The notes beneath the pieces are model-generated. The model searched no databases. It was not told where the DNA came from and worked only from the letters and a program-made list of their open reading frames with translations. Source: Crenothrix polyspora (GTDB lineage: Bacteria > Pseudomonadota > Gammaproteobacteria > Methylococcales > Methylomonadaceae). From it: a stretch of DNA of 42,966 bases. The stretch covers positions 1 through 42,966 of the forward strand of contig NZ_FUKI01000124.1 of the NCBI RefSeq assembly GCF_900163755.1, given 5' to 3'. The stretch's first letter is position 1. Each line of letters starts with the position of its first letter. A program made the translations under genes and the position numbers. Of the stretch, positions 34,382 through 42,966 are shown piece by piece.

Positions 34382-37210
34382 ATGAGTGAGCTGCTTAAAT
34401 TTTTTCAAAATTCATCAAGTTTATATGGCAGCAATGCCAGCTTTATTGAAGATTTGTACGAACACTATTTAAATGACCCTGAGTCTGTTGATGCCAGCTG
34501 GCAAAAAGAGTTCCATGACATTCATCAAAACGCAGGTTACGAAACCCCGCACAGCCCCGTTGTAGAACGCTTCGCTCAACTGGCAATAAAGTCACCCAAT
34601 CGACTGGTACAGCTACAAGGCTTCACCGAGGAAACGGTTAAAAAACAATCGGCCGTTGCCCGCTTGATTAATCATTATCGGGTACGTGGCCATCAAATTG
34701 CTCAAAACAATCCGTTGGGGAAAACAACTGTCATACCCGCCGATCTTGAACCTGCCTATTACGGCTTTTCCGAACCCGATATGAATACCATGTTTGATAC
34801 CGGTATTATTTACGGTGTCGATCGTATGGTTTTACGCGATATTATTGCCAGCCTTAAAAATATTTACTGCGGCAGCATTGGTTCGGAATACATGCATATT
34901 GTGGACTCCAATATTAGACGCTGGATCATCAATCGTCTAGAGAGTTCTCGTACAAATCTTGTCATTAATGCAGAAAAAAAATATTTTTTGTTAAAGTTAC
35001 TGACAGCTGCTGAAGGTATTGAAAGTCATTTACAGAATAAATTCGTCGGGCAAAAGCGCTTTTCTTTGGAAGGCAGCGAATCTTTAATCCCTGTTTTAGA
35101 TGAATTAATTCAAAATGCCGGCACTAAAGGCGTTAAAGAAATTGTCATCGGCATGGCGCACCGTGGCCGCTTGAATGTATTAATTAACATTTTAGGCAAA
35201 AGCCCCGCCAGTTTATTTGATGAATTTGCCGGCATTTCCACACCTAATCCGGGTGTCAGTTCCGGTGATGTGAAATACCACATGGGCTTTTCCTCGGATG
35301 TGGCAACGCCTGGCGGCGCAGTGCATTTAACGTTGGCATTTAATCCTTCGCATTTAGAAATTATTAATCCGGTAGTGGAAGGTTCGGTTAAAGCGCGGCA
35401 AGATCGTGCCGGTAAAGACGGTATCCACACCGTTATTCCGGTATTAATTCACGGCGATGCGGCATTTTCTGGCCAAGGCATTGTCATGGAAACCCTGAAT
35501 ATGTCGCAAACCCGCGCCTTTTCCACCGGCGGCACGGTGCATATTGTCATCAACAACCAAATTGGCTTCACCACCAGCAACCCGCAAGATGCCCGCTCTA
35601 CTTTGTATTGCACTGATGTGGCGGGCATGGTTCAAGCACCGGTATTCCACGTTAACGGCGACGACCCTGAAGCGGTATTATTTGTCACCAAACTGGCGAT
35701 TGATTACCGCATGACCTTTAACAAAGATGTGGTGATAGACCTGATTTGTTACCGGCGTTTAGGCCATAACGAAGCCGATGAGCCGGCCACTACGCAGCCT
35801 ATCATGTACAAGAAAATTCGCAATCACAAAACCACCCGCAAATTGTATGCGGAAAAATTGATCAACGAAACGGTCATTAGCTTAGAACAATCGATAGACC
35901 TGGAACAAGATTACCAAAAGCGTTTGGATGCCGGTCACATTGTCTCAAGGCCCGTATTGGCAGATACCGAGTATTTGTACACCGCGCAATGGAATGAATT
36001 TCTCAACAAAGACTGGGATATAGCCAGCGACACCACAGTGACAATGGAACGTTTACGCTTTTGCAATGAGCGTCTGCAACGTTTGCCAGTGGGCTTTGAA
36101 TTGCATCCTCGCGTGGCTAAAGTCATGGAAAATCGCCGTAAAATGGCCGCAGGCGCTATGCCAATAGACTGGGGTTTTGCCGAAAACATAGCCTATGCCA
36201 CTTTACTCATGGAACAATACGACGTGCGCTTAACCGGCCAAGATGTCGGACGCGGCACGTTTGTGCATCGCCACGCCGTGCTGCACAACCAGCTGAATAA
36301 TAAAACTTATACGCCACTGCGCTATCTGGGCAAAGATCAAGGCCGCGTGCAAATTTACGATTCTTTATTATCAGAAGCCGGTGTGCTGGGTTTTGAATAC
36401 GGCTACAGCACCACCATGCCCAACTCATTGGTGATATGGGAAGCGCAATTTGGCGATTTTGCCAATGGCGCACAAGTGTTAATCGACCAGTTTATCAGTT
36501 CGGGCGAAACCAAGTGGGGACGCTTATGCGGCCTGGTGATGTTATTGCCGCACGGTTACGAAGGCCAAGGCCCCGAACATTCTTCAGCCCGATTAGAACG
36601 CTATCTGCAACTGTGTGCCGAACACAACATACAGGTGTGTACACCGACCACGCCCGCGCAAATTTTTCATTTATTACGGCGGCAAATGCGGCGCTGTTTC
36701 CGCAAGCCGTTAATTATCATGAGCCCCAAAAGCTTGTTGCGGCATAAGCTGGCAGTATCAACACTGGAAGAACTCACCGAAGGCCAGTTTCAACCCATTA
36801 TTGGCGAACAAGACGCGCTGGCTGCTGAACAGGTCACCCGCATCGTGTTTTGCGGCGGCAAAGTCTATTACGACTTACTGGAAGAGCGTCGCCAGTCCGA
36901 TGCCTTAGCGCATGTCGCAATTGCCCGCATTGAACAGCTATACCCTTTCCCCGATGTGTTGTTCAAAGCAGAAATTGCCAAATACCCACAGTTGCACGAT
37001 TTTATCTGGTGTCAGGAAGAGCCTAAAAATCAAGGCGCGTGGTATCAGTCCAGACATCACTTTACCGATAATTTACCCGCCACCATTCGGGTGACGTATG
37101 CAGGCCGCGAAGCCTCAGCATCGCCTGCGGTGGGCAAGTTTCATATTCACATAGAACAACAAAAAGCCGTCGTACAGTCGGCTCTTTATGGCGATCCTTC
37201 AGGAAATTAA
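34382..37210 (+). CDS. sucA: 2-oxoglutarate dehydrogenase E1 component
   Basis: 942 residues, the normal length. A thiamine-diphosphate enzyme that decarboxylates 2-oxoglutarate and passes succinyl to the E2 lipoyl arm. N-terminal segment [20 protein letters not shown] binds the E2 core; the catalytic region has [35 protein letters not shown] and [12 protein letters not shown] (cofactor site). The later [20 protein letters not shown] and C-terminal [10 protein letters not shown] parts are conserved. No frameshift or loss of key residues is seen. sucB starts just after the stop (one base apart). Confidence 0.95.
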   Translation: MSELLKFFQNSSSLYGSNASFIEDLYEHYLNDPESVDASWQKEFHDIHQNAGYETPHSPVVERFAQLAIKSPNRLVQLQGFTEETVKKQSAVARLINHYRVRGHQIAQNNPLGKTTVIPADLEPAYYGFSEPDMNTMFDTGIIYGVDRMVLRDIIASLKNIYCGSIGSEYMHIVDSNIRRWIINRLESSRTNLVINAEKKYFLLKLLTAAEGIESHLQNKFVGQKRFSLEGSESLIPVLDELIQNAGTKGVKEIVIGMAHRGRLNVLINILGKSPASLFDEFAGISTPNPGVSSGDVKYHMGFSSDVATPGGAVHLTLAFNPSHLEIINPVVEGSVKARQDRAGKDGIHTVIPVLIHGDAAFSGQGIVMETLNMSQTRAFSTGGTVHIVINNQIGFTTSNPQDARSTLYCTDVAGMVQAPVFHVNGDDPEAVLFVTKLAIDYRMTFNKDVVIDLICYRRLGHNEADEPATTQPIMYKKIRNHKTTRKLYAEKLINETVISLEQSIDLEQDYQKRLDAGHIVSRPVLADTEYLYTAQWNEFLNKDWDIASDTTVTMERLRFCNERLQRLPVGFELHPRVAKVMENRRKMAAGAMPIDWGFAENIAYATLLMEQYDVRLTGQDVGRGTFVHRHAVLHNQLNNKTYTPLRYLGKDQGRVQIYDSLLSEAGVLGFEYGYSTTMPNSLVIWEAQFGDFANGAQVLIDQFISSGETKWGRLCGLVMLLPHGYEGQGPEHSSARLERYLQLCAEHNIQVCTPTTPAQIFHLLRRQMRRCFRKPLIIMSPKSLLRHKLAVSTLEELTEGQFQPIIGEQDALAAEQVTRIVFCGGKVYYDLLEERRQSDALAHVAIARIEQLYPFPDVLFKAEIAKYPQLHDFIWCQEEPKNQGAWYQSRHHFTDNLPATIRVTYAGREASASPAVGKFHIHIEQQKAVVQSALYGDPSGN

Positions 37211-37211
37211 C

Positions 37212-38453
37212 ATGAGTATTGACGTTGTAGTTCCCCAGTTACCCGAATCCGTGTCCGATGCTACCTTGATTAGCTGGCATAAAAAAACCGGCGATGTTAT
37301 CCAAAAAAACGATCATTTAGTGGATTTGGAAACCGATAAAGTAGTCTTGGAAGTGACCGCGCAAGAGACCGGTATACTGGGTACCATTTTTAAAAACGAC
37401 GGCAGTATTGTCACGGCAGGTGAAGTACTGGCGTTACTGGAAACGCAGGCTACGCAAAATACGCCGCCGGCCAGCACCCCAAATACGCCCATCGCCGAAA
37501 CACCCACGCCAAAAACCACCGACATCCCGTTAAGCCCTTCGGTCAGGCGCTTGGTGCATGAAAATACCTTAGACCCTGCGGCGATTACGGGTACTGGCAA
37601 AAGCGGCCGTTTAACCAAAACCGATGTACTGGAACATTTGCAGCAACAAGAAACGGTTAAAAGTGCCGAACCTACGCCGCCGCCCGTAGCACCTGTGGCT
37701 AAAGCCAGCAAAGTAGCGCCCAAAACCGAGCCAAGCAGCGCCGCCAGCAACCTGCGCCCAGAACAGCGCGTACCCATGACCCGTTTACGCGCCAAAGTCG
37801 CCGAACGTTTGCTACAAGCGCAGCAAAACGCCGCCATGTTGACCACGTTCAATGAAGTCAATATGCAAAACGTGATTGACCTGCGTAACCAGTACAAAGG
37901 CCGCTTTGAAGAAAAACACAAAGTCAAACTGGGCTTTATGTCGTTTTTTGTCAAAGCTTCGATAGAAGCCTTAAAGCGCTTCCCCGCCATTAATGCCTCG
38001 ATAGACGGCAACGACATTATCTACCACGGTTATTACGATTTAGGTATCGCTGTCAGTACGCCGCGTGGTTTAATCGTACCCGTGTTACACGATGCCGACC
38101 AGCTCGACTTTGCCGGTATTGAACGCAGCATTGCAAACTACGGCGAAAAAGCCCGTGCTGGGACATTGGCGTACGATGATTTAAAAGGCGGCACATTTAC
38201 CATCACCAATGGCGGCGTGTTTGGCTCTATGCTATCCACACCGATACTTAACCCGCCGCAATGTGCTATTTTAGGTATGCACGCCATTAAAGAGCGTGCA
38301 GTGGTGGAAAATGGCCAGATTGTCATCCGTCCCATCATGTATTTGGCCTTGTCTTACGACCATCGTTTGGTGGATGGCCGTGAAGCGGTACAATTTTTAG
38401 TCACCATTAAAGAATGCCTGGAAGCGCCCGCCCATCTCTTACTGAATATCTAA
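37212..38453 (+). CDS. sucB: dihydrolipoyllysine succinyltransferase (E2)
   Basis: 413 residues. Lipoyl domain (about 1-78) with the modified Lys in [11 protein letters not shown]; a Pro/Ala/Thr linker; a peripheral subunit-binding domain (about 107-147, [11 protein letters not shown] ... [17 protein letters not shown]); then the catalytic domain ending with the active-site motif [20 protein letters not shown] precedes the ATG at 37212; an upstream start inside sucA is not needed. The E1 gene lies directly upstream and the E3-like gene 5 bp downstream. Confidence 0.95.
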   Translation: MSIDVVVPQLPESVSDATLISWHKKTGDVIQKNDHLVDLETDKVVLEVTAQETGILGTIFKNDGSIVTAGEVLALLETQATQNTPPASTPNTPIAETPTPKTTDIPLSPSVRRLVHENTLDPAAITGTGKSGRLTKTDVLEHLQQQETVKSAEPTPPPVAPVAKASKVAPKTEPSSAASNLRPEQRVPMTRLRAKVAERLLQAQQNAAMLTTFNEVNMQNVIDLRNQYKGRFEEKHKVKLGFMSFFVKASIEALKRFPAINASIDGNDIIYHGYYDLGIAVSTPRGLIVPVLHDADQLDFAGIERSIANYGEKARAGTLAYDDLKGGTFTITNGGVFGSMLSTPILNPPQCAILGMHAIKERAVVENGQIVIRPIMYLALSYDHRLVDGREAVQFLVTIKECLEAPAHLLLNI

Positions 38454-38458
38454 AACTT

Positions 38459-39904
38459 ATGCCACATACTCAAACACACTATGATGTTATTGTCGTTGGC
38501 GCAGGGCCTGCGGGCTATATCAGTGCTATCCGCTGTGCGCAGCTGGGCTTTAAAACCGTGTGTATTGACAATGGCCATAACAAAAAAGGCCAGCGCAGCT
38601 TGGGCGGGGCACATCTTAATGCCGGGTGTATTGCCAGCATCGCGTTGCTGGAATCGTCAAAAATTTATTACTTATTAACCCACGCGATTAATGAACACGG
38701 TATTTTTGCCGATAATATATCGCTGGATATTGGCCAGGCCGTTGCCCGTAAAGACCAAATCATTGAAACTTTTGAAGGCAAAATTACCGACCTGTTTATA
38801 CATCACGGCATTGAATATATTCACGCCAAGGCCAAATTACTTAATGCACGTCAAGTGGAAGTGATCTCCCATGATTGTCCTGCACCCTTCGTGCTGGAAG
38901 GCAAACATATCATTCTGGCGACCGGTTCGTCACCGACCGGCCTGGCATGTGCGCCTATTGATGGTGAGTTTATTATCGATACCGCCATCGCGTTAAATCT
39001 GAATGCTGTGCCTGATACGTTAGCTATTATTGGTGGCGGTGTCATGGGTCTGGAGCTGGGTGGTATTTGGAATCGGTTTGGCGCAAAGACTATTTTGCTG
39101 GAAGCCCAAGACCGCTTTTTGTCGCTAGCCGACCATGACATTGCCCGTGCGGCGTATCAGATTTACAGCGACCAAGGCATTGATATACGTCTTGGCGCAC
39201 GAGTAATTAGCGCAAAAGTCCACAACAACAAAGTCACCTTACGCTACCAAGATCAACACGGTACACACAGTTTGTCTGTTGATAAGCTTATTGTTGCCTC
39301 AGGCCGCAAGCCCAATACCGAAAACCTGGCCGCACCAGAAGCCAATTTATTACTGGATGAAAACGGTTTTGTCCACGTTGATGAAAACTGCCGTACCAAC
39401 TTACCTGGCGTTTATGCCATAGGCGATTTAACCGTACTAGGCCCTATGTTGGCGCACAAAGGCATAGAAGAAGGTCTCTTTGTGGCGGAACAGATTACCG
39501 GCATGCACAATCTCATCAATTACGATGCCCTGCCCAGTGTTATTTATACCGACCCTGAAATTGCCTGGGTAGGCCAAACCGAGCAAGCCTTAAGAGCTAT
39601 TGGTGAGCCTATTAAAGTAGGTATTTTTCCGCTCACGGCTAATTTACGGGCACAAGCCGAAGGACAGCAGCACACTGAGAGCATGGTTAAAATAATCGCC
39701 CATGCCGAAACCGATACCATTTTGGGCGTGCATATTATGGGTACCCATGCGTCGGAAATATTGGCCGAGGCGGTGTTGGCGATGGAGTTCTCCGCCAGTA
39801 GCGAAGATTTGGCGCAAACTATCCATGCACATCCCACGTTTTCTGAAACCTTGCACGAAGCCGCGCTGGCACTTAAAAACCGAGCGCTGCATTTGCCGTT
39901 GTAG
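38459..39904 (+). CDS. lpd: dihydrolipoamide dehydrogenase homologue lacking one active-site Cys
   Basis: 481 residues. FAD site VIVVGAGPAGYISAIRCAQL (10-29), NAD site IIGGGVMGLELGGIW, the second FAD motif GVYAIGDLT and the C-terminal dyad HAHPTFSET (His458, Glu463) are all present. The redox centre is not: family members have GGTCLNVGCIPSK, whereas this protein has GGAHLNAGCIASI (49-61). His52 replaces the first Cys, Cys57 remains, and the usual Pro and Lys are Ala and Ile. The DNA reads cleanly through this point (GCACATCTTAATGCCGGG), so it is not a frameshift. It should not be able to cycle a disulfide as E3. Position right after sucB still marks it as the complex's E3 gene by descent. Confidence 0.9.
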   Translation: MPHTQTHYDVIVVGAGPAGYISAIRCAQLGFKTVCIDNGHNKKGQRSLGGAHLNAGCIASIALLESSKIYYLLTHAINEHGIFADNISLDIGQAVARKDQIIETFEGKITDLFIHHGIEYIHAKAKLLNARQVEVISHDCPAPFVLEGKHIILATGSSPTGLACAPIDGEFIIDTAIALNLNAVPDTLAIIGGGVMGLELGGIWNRFGAKTILLEAQDRFLSLADHDIARAAYQIYSDQGIDIRLGARVISAKVHNNKVTLRYQDQHGTHSLSVDKLIVASGRKPNTENLAAPEANLLLDENGFVHVDENCRTNLPGVYAIGDLTVLGPMLAHKGIEEGLFVAEQITGMHNLINYDALPSVIYTDPEIAWVGQTEQALRAIGEPIKVGIFPLTANLRAQAEGQQHTESMVKIIAHAETDTILGVHIMGTHASEILAEAVLAMEFSASSEDLAQTIHAHPTFSETLHEAALALKNRALHLPL

Positions 39905-39937
39905 ATTTTTCACGCACTACCATTATCCGTAGGTGTT

Positions 39938-40105
39938 ATGAATAGCCAGTCTTTATTTACCCGTTTTAAATGTGCGGTCGTTTTATTGCTTTTTGCAGTA
40001 CTGGGGCTTGGGCCGTTTCCCATTACCAGTCTTTTGGGCGTGTACGTGGTTATTTTTAGGCCGCAGTGGTTTAAGAATTTAGTAGCTCGGATTTATGCGG
40101 ACTAA
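39938..40105 (+). CDS. 55-residue membrane protein
   Basis: An open frame of 55 codons: MNSQSLFTRFKCAVVLLLFA, then VLGLGPFPITSLLGVYVVIF and RPQWFKNLVARIYAD. The central part is one long or two short hydrophobic segments and the tail is basic and amphipathic. AGG lies five bases before the ATG. It lies 33 bp after lpd and could be translated from that transcript. I recognise no family; it may take part in membrane or lipid functions because pgpA follows. Confidence 0.6.
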   Translation: MNSQSLFTRFKCAVVLLLFAVLGLGPFPITSLLGVYVVIFRPQWFKNLVARIYAD

Positions 40106-40215
40106 ACCCGCGATTTTTCTGACACGATGAAAATGGAACATAGCTACAAAATGGCATACTGCAATACCAACACAAGCCATAAGACACAGACACCTACTCT
40201 TGGAGGCAATCCATT

Positions 40216-40713
40216 TTGAATACCTTTATTAATACACGCTACGGAAAAAACAAGCTTACGCCCAAGCAAATCCTCACTGACCCTGTGTTGTTTTTGGCGT
40301 TTGGGTTTGGTTCTGGTTTAGCCAAAAAAGCCCCCGGTACGTGTGGCACGCTAGCAGCTATTCCTGTTTATTGTTTGTTTGCGCAAACACCGTTACTTGT
40401 CTACAGTCTGTTAACTATAGCCGTTACACTGCTCGGCATCAGTCTGTGTGGTATCGCTGCTGATAAATTAGGTGAACACGATTTTGGTGGTATTGTCTGG
40501 GATGAAGTGGCGGGGTATTTAATTACGCTATGGTTTGTGCCTTTTAGCTGGCAAGCTACGCTAGTCGGTTTTATTTTATTCAGAATTTTCGATATTATTA
40601 AACCGTGGCCTATTAAATGGGTAGATCAGAAAGTACATGGCGGCTTGGGTATTATGCTGGATGATGTGTTGGCGGGAATTTTTGCCGGTTTGATATTACT
40701 GTGGATTTTTTAA
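40216..40713 (+). CDS. pgpA: phosphatidylglycerophosphatase A
   Basis: 165 residues, about the family's usual length. It removes phosphate from phosphatidylglycerol phosphate to give phosphatidylglycerol. Motifs seen: FGFGSGLAKKAPGTCGTLAA near the N-terminus, HDFGGIVWDEVAGYLI in the middle, and FRIFDIIKPWPIKWVDQKVHG and GIMLDDVLAGIFAG at the end, with acidic residues expected to hold Mg. About four membrane segments. The start is TTG at 40216, supported by a strong GGAGG nine bases upstream. Confidence 0.92.
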   Translation: MNTFINTRYGKNKLTPKQILTDPVLFLAFGFGSGLAKKAPGTCGTLAAIPVYCLFAQTPLLVYSLLTIAVTLLGISLCGIAADKLGEHDFGGIVWDEVAGYLITLWFVPFSWQATLVGFILFRIFDIIKPWPIKWVDQKVHGGLGIMLDDVLAGIFAGLILLWIF

Positions 40714-40760
40714 GCCATTGTTTACAAAATTAAATTATCCAGCACACCGTTTGCCAGCTT

Positions 40761-42086
40761 ATGAATAATATTTTTCCGATCATTATCGCTTTGTTGCTCG
40801 TTGCTCTCAACGGCTTTTTTGTAGCCGCTGAGTTTGGTCTTGTTAAACTGCGACAAACGCGTCTTCGCGCAATTATTAAAACACAGGGCTTTCGTGGCCG
40901 CATTCTAGGTAAGGTACACGCAAAGCTTGATGCGTATTTATCAGCATGTCAGCTGGGTATTACTCTTGCTTCGCTAGGCCTTGGCTGGATTGGCGAACCG
41001 GCATTTGCCAGCCTATTAGAACCCGTGTTCATCAGAATCGGTGTCACCTCAGCGGAACTGATACACGGTATCTCATTTGCTTTCGCTTTTTCTACCATCT
41101 CATTTTTGCACATCGTCGTCGGCGAACTTGCACCCAAATCAATGGCCATTCGTAATCCTGAGCAAATTGGTTTATGGAGCGCTGTACCGCTGTACGGATT
41201 TTATTGGCTGATGTACCCTGCGATCTGGTTACTTAACTCCAGCGCCAATTTGGTATTGCGTGTGTTTGGTCTGAATAACACCCACGGTAACGATGCGCAT
41301 TATTCGGCCGACGAACTTAAACTTATTTTACGCAACAATTGCCCAGATGGTCGTTTTAGCCGTGACGAATGGAATATTTTGGCGAAAACACTTGATTTCA
41401 GCGAACTTGAAGTGTCCGACCTGATGCGTCCTATCCACGAACTCACCGCGTTGTATCGCAACCAGTCATTACAGCAAAATCTGCACACTGTCGCTCAAAA
41501 TCGCTACAGTCGTTACCCTTATTTCGACACGAACAACGTCGATGTTTTAGGGGTCATTCATTTAAAAGATTTGTTTTTTACACAGCAAGAAGGCAAAGTA
41601 ATTGAAGATTTAACTACCTACCTGCGACCAATTCAATACATCTCACCCAGCACACCTTCGCTTGCGTTATTCCGTCATTTCCGTATGGGGGCATCCCATT
41701 TTGCTATCATTGGGCAAAAAGGACACAAGCCACAAGGCTTTATTACGCTGGATAACCTGTTAAGTGCTATGGTCGGAGAAATACGTGACGAGTTCCGTCA
41801 TAACAAGCATGATTGGATTCGGCTGGATGACGGCACGCTGACCGGTAAAGGCAGTTTACCGATTTTCTCATTGGAACGAATTTTGGGCATCGACATTGAG
41901 AATGAAGAGCTTGAATTGGAAAACGAAGTCTCAATCGGTGGCCTTATCATGGCCAAACTACGTGATATTCCCGTAAAAGGCCAGAAGATTGAATTCAATC
42001 AATTCAATGTCGTCGTTGAAAAGATGCATGGATCACGCATTGCTTTTGTCAAAATATATCCTATTGAAACAACTGATTTAGGGTAA
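40761..42086 (+). CDS. CorC/HlyC-family (CNNM + CBS) membrane protein
   Basis: 441 residues. An N-terminal DUF21/CNNM transmembrane domain of about four segments (about 1-190) has NGFFVAAEFGLVKLRQTRLR and LGITLASLGLGWIGEPA. A CBS pair follows (about 215-335; DLMRPIHELTALYRNQSLQQ, then VLGVIHLKDLF). The C-terminal CorC_HlyC domain (about 350-437) ends GHKIEF-like QFNVVVEKMHGSRIAFVKI. Members are often labelled hemolysin-like but serve in Mg/Co efflux or related transport. A terminator hairpin follows the gene. Confidence 0.88.
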   Translation: MNNIFPIIIALLLVALNGFFVAAEFGLVKLRQTRLRAIIKTQGFRGRILGKVHAKLDAYLSACQLGITLASLGLGWIGEPAFASLLEPVFIRIGVTSAELIHGISFAFAFSTISFLHIVVGELAPKSMAIRNPEQIGLWSAVPLYGFYWLMYPAIWLLNSSANLVLRVFGLNNTHGNDAHYSADELKLILRNNCPDGRFSRDEWNILAKTLDFSELEVSDLMRPIHELTALYRNQSLQQNLHTVAQNRYSRYPYFDTNNVDVLGVIHLKDLFFTQQEGKVIEDLTTYLRPIQYISPSTPSLALFRHFRMGASHFAIIGQKGHKPQGFITLDNLLSAMVGEIRDEFRHNKHDWIRLDDGTLTGKGSLPIFSLERILGIDIENEELELENEVSIGGLIMAKLRDIPVKGQKIEFNQFNVVVEKMHGSRIAFVKIYPIETTDLG

Positions 42087-42097
42087 GTGTCTTCACT

Positions 42098-42124
42098 TTC
42101 CCCTTTGAAAAAGGGGAATTTATT
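42098..42124 (+). terminator. rho-independent terminator after the CorC-like gene
   Basis: TTCCCCTTT (42098-42106), GAA loop, AAAGGGGAA (42110-42118), followed by a T-rich tract (TTTATTT). It lies 12 bp after the stop codon of the CorC/HlyC-like gene. Confidence 0.75.
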
Positions 42125-42316
42125 TAAAAATCGCCCCTCACTCCTCTTTTTCAAATACGCGCATGCGTTGAGTATAGGCACAATTGGTGACAAACGATCA
42201 GGTTCCTGATTTACAGTCATCTCTTTAAGCTGTAACAAACAACCCAATTTACTATCCTGAGTGTTATTATTTTTTCTCCTGTATTTAAATTAGTTGCCTT
42301 ATTTTTAAACATCATC

Positions 42317-42955
42317 ATGACGCAACTCAAATATTCACGTCGCCATTTTCTGCAACTCGCTGCCACGGGCTTAATTAGCTACAGCAGCTCAGCGCCAGCA
42401 CTGTTTAGGCTTGCTAATGCCTGTCTTGATCCATTGAAAACACCAACAACAGCCTTAGAAACACTGGCATGGCAAGGTATTAATCCTGTTAATTACTGGG
42501 ATTGCCACACCCATATTGTAGGTTCTGGTGATGGCGGTAGCGGCATTACCATGAGCGCAGATATGAATGCCCCACTGCTGCACCCCATTCAAACGATTCA
42601 ACACTGGGCTTATGCCAATGCCGCGTGTACAGGAAATAGCGGTGGGCAAGATATTGCTTTTGTTAAACGCTTATTGGCATTACTGGAAACCCTGCCACAA
42701 GGCGCTAAAGCCATGTTGTATGCCTTCGATAAAGCCCACGGTGCTAACGGCGATGCTAACCATGCCAACACGTCTTTTTTTGTACCTAACGACTATGCAA
42801 TGTCCTTGGCACAGCGCTACCCTGAGCGTTTTGAATGGGTCGCCAGCATTCATCCTTATCGGCACGATTGTGTCCGTGTTTTAGAACAAGCAGCAGCTGG
42901 CGGCGCTAGGAGTGTGTCGGTCTTACAGTTATCCAGTAGTATTGAGTTAAAATAG
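42317..42955 (+). pseudogene. truncated amidohydrolase-like protein with Tat signal
   Basis: 212 residues to the stop at 42953-42955. The N-terminus has a twin-arginine signal (YSRRHFLQLAATGLIS). The mature part starts WDCHTHIVGSGDGG, whose DCHTH is the first metal motif of the amidohydrolase (TIM-barrel metalloenzyme) family, and continues through VASIHPYRHDCVRVLEQAAA. Resemblance fades after GGARSV, where family members carry on through the rest of the barrel; here SVLQLSSSIELK and a stop follow. The protein has only about half a barrel, so it is broken by a frameshift, a stop, or an inserted element whose remainder lies past the right edge. Confidence 0.7.
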
Positions 42956-42966
42956 TCGACCACCCC

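Overview
The window looks like a chromosomal segment of a gammaproteobacterium of moderate to low GC. The most likely group is the Methylococcales (type I methanotrophs). That placement is an inference from gene content: an MxaD-like SRPBCC protein beside a YVTN beta-propeller protein, TonB/ExbBD, PilW/X/Y1, a PEP-CTERM protein, H-NS, and gap, pyk and sucAB-lpd. There is no rRNA or tRNA gene and no CRISPR array that I can support.

Layout. Bases 1-2540 are a repeat-rich accessory patch. It holds a 202-bp tandem duplication, several copies of a palindromic CGTAGGTTGGGTTG element, and three type II toxin-antitoxin modules on the minus strand: ParD-like/RelE, HicB/HicA and Phd/RelE. The third toxin carries an in-frame TGA. 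Two of the modules lie between direct repeats that copy the 3' end of the neighbouring gene (hicA and a methyltransferase gene). Bases 2616-7504 (minus) hold that methyltransferase gene and a four-gene envelope operon: an LTA-synthase-like sulfatase-fold enzyme, a secreted protein of unknown function and two DUF4124-type proteins.

Bases 7882-12779 (plus) carry tonB-exbB-exbD, then gap and pyk, closed by a strong bidirectional terminator. Next come a YidB-LysM protein and aqpZ (minus), then ettA (plus) and a PEP-CTERM protein (plus). Bases 18778-23252 form a three-gene unit: an Hsp70-like protein, a small membrane protein and a short FimV-like protein. Bases 23612-30081 hold the minor pilin/tip genes pilW, pilX and pilY1. 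An MxaD-like protein and a YVTN propeller protein follow. Then come a small conserved-looking protein, an H-NS family protein, a membrane protein with a CXXCH motif and a single-pass membrane protein.

Bases 34382-39904 are the 2-oxoglutarate dehydrogenase operon sucA-sucB-lpd. The E1 and E2 subunits look intact, but the E3 protein lacks one of the two cysteines of the redox disulfide (His in its place). The window closes with a 55-residue membrane protein, pgpA, a CorC/HlyC-type transporter and an amidohydrolase-like Tat substrate that breaks off at the right edge.

The two observations I rate highest are the flanked toxin-antitoxin modules at the left end and the altered active site of Lpd.
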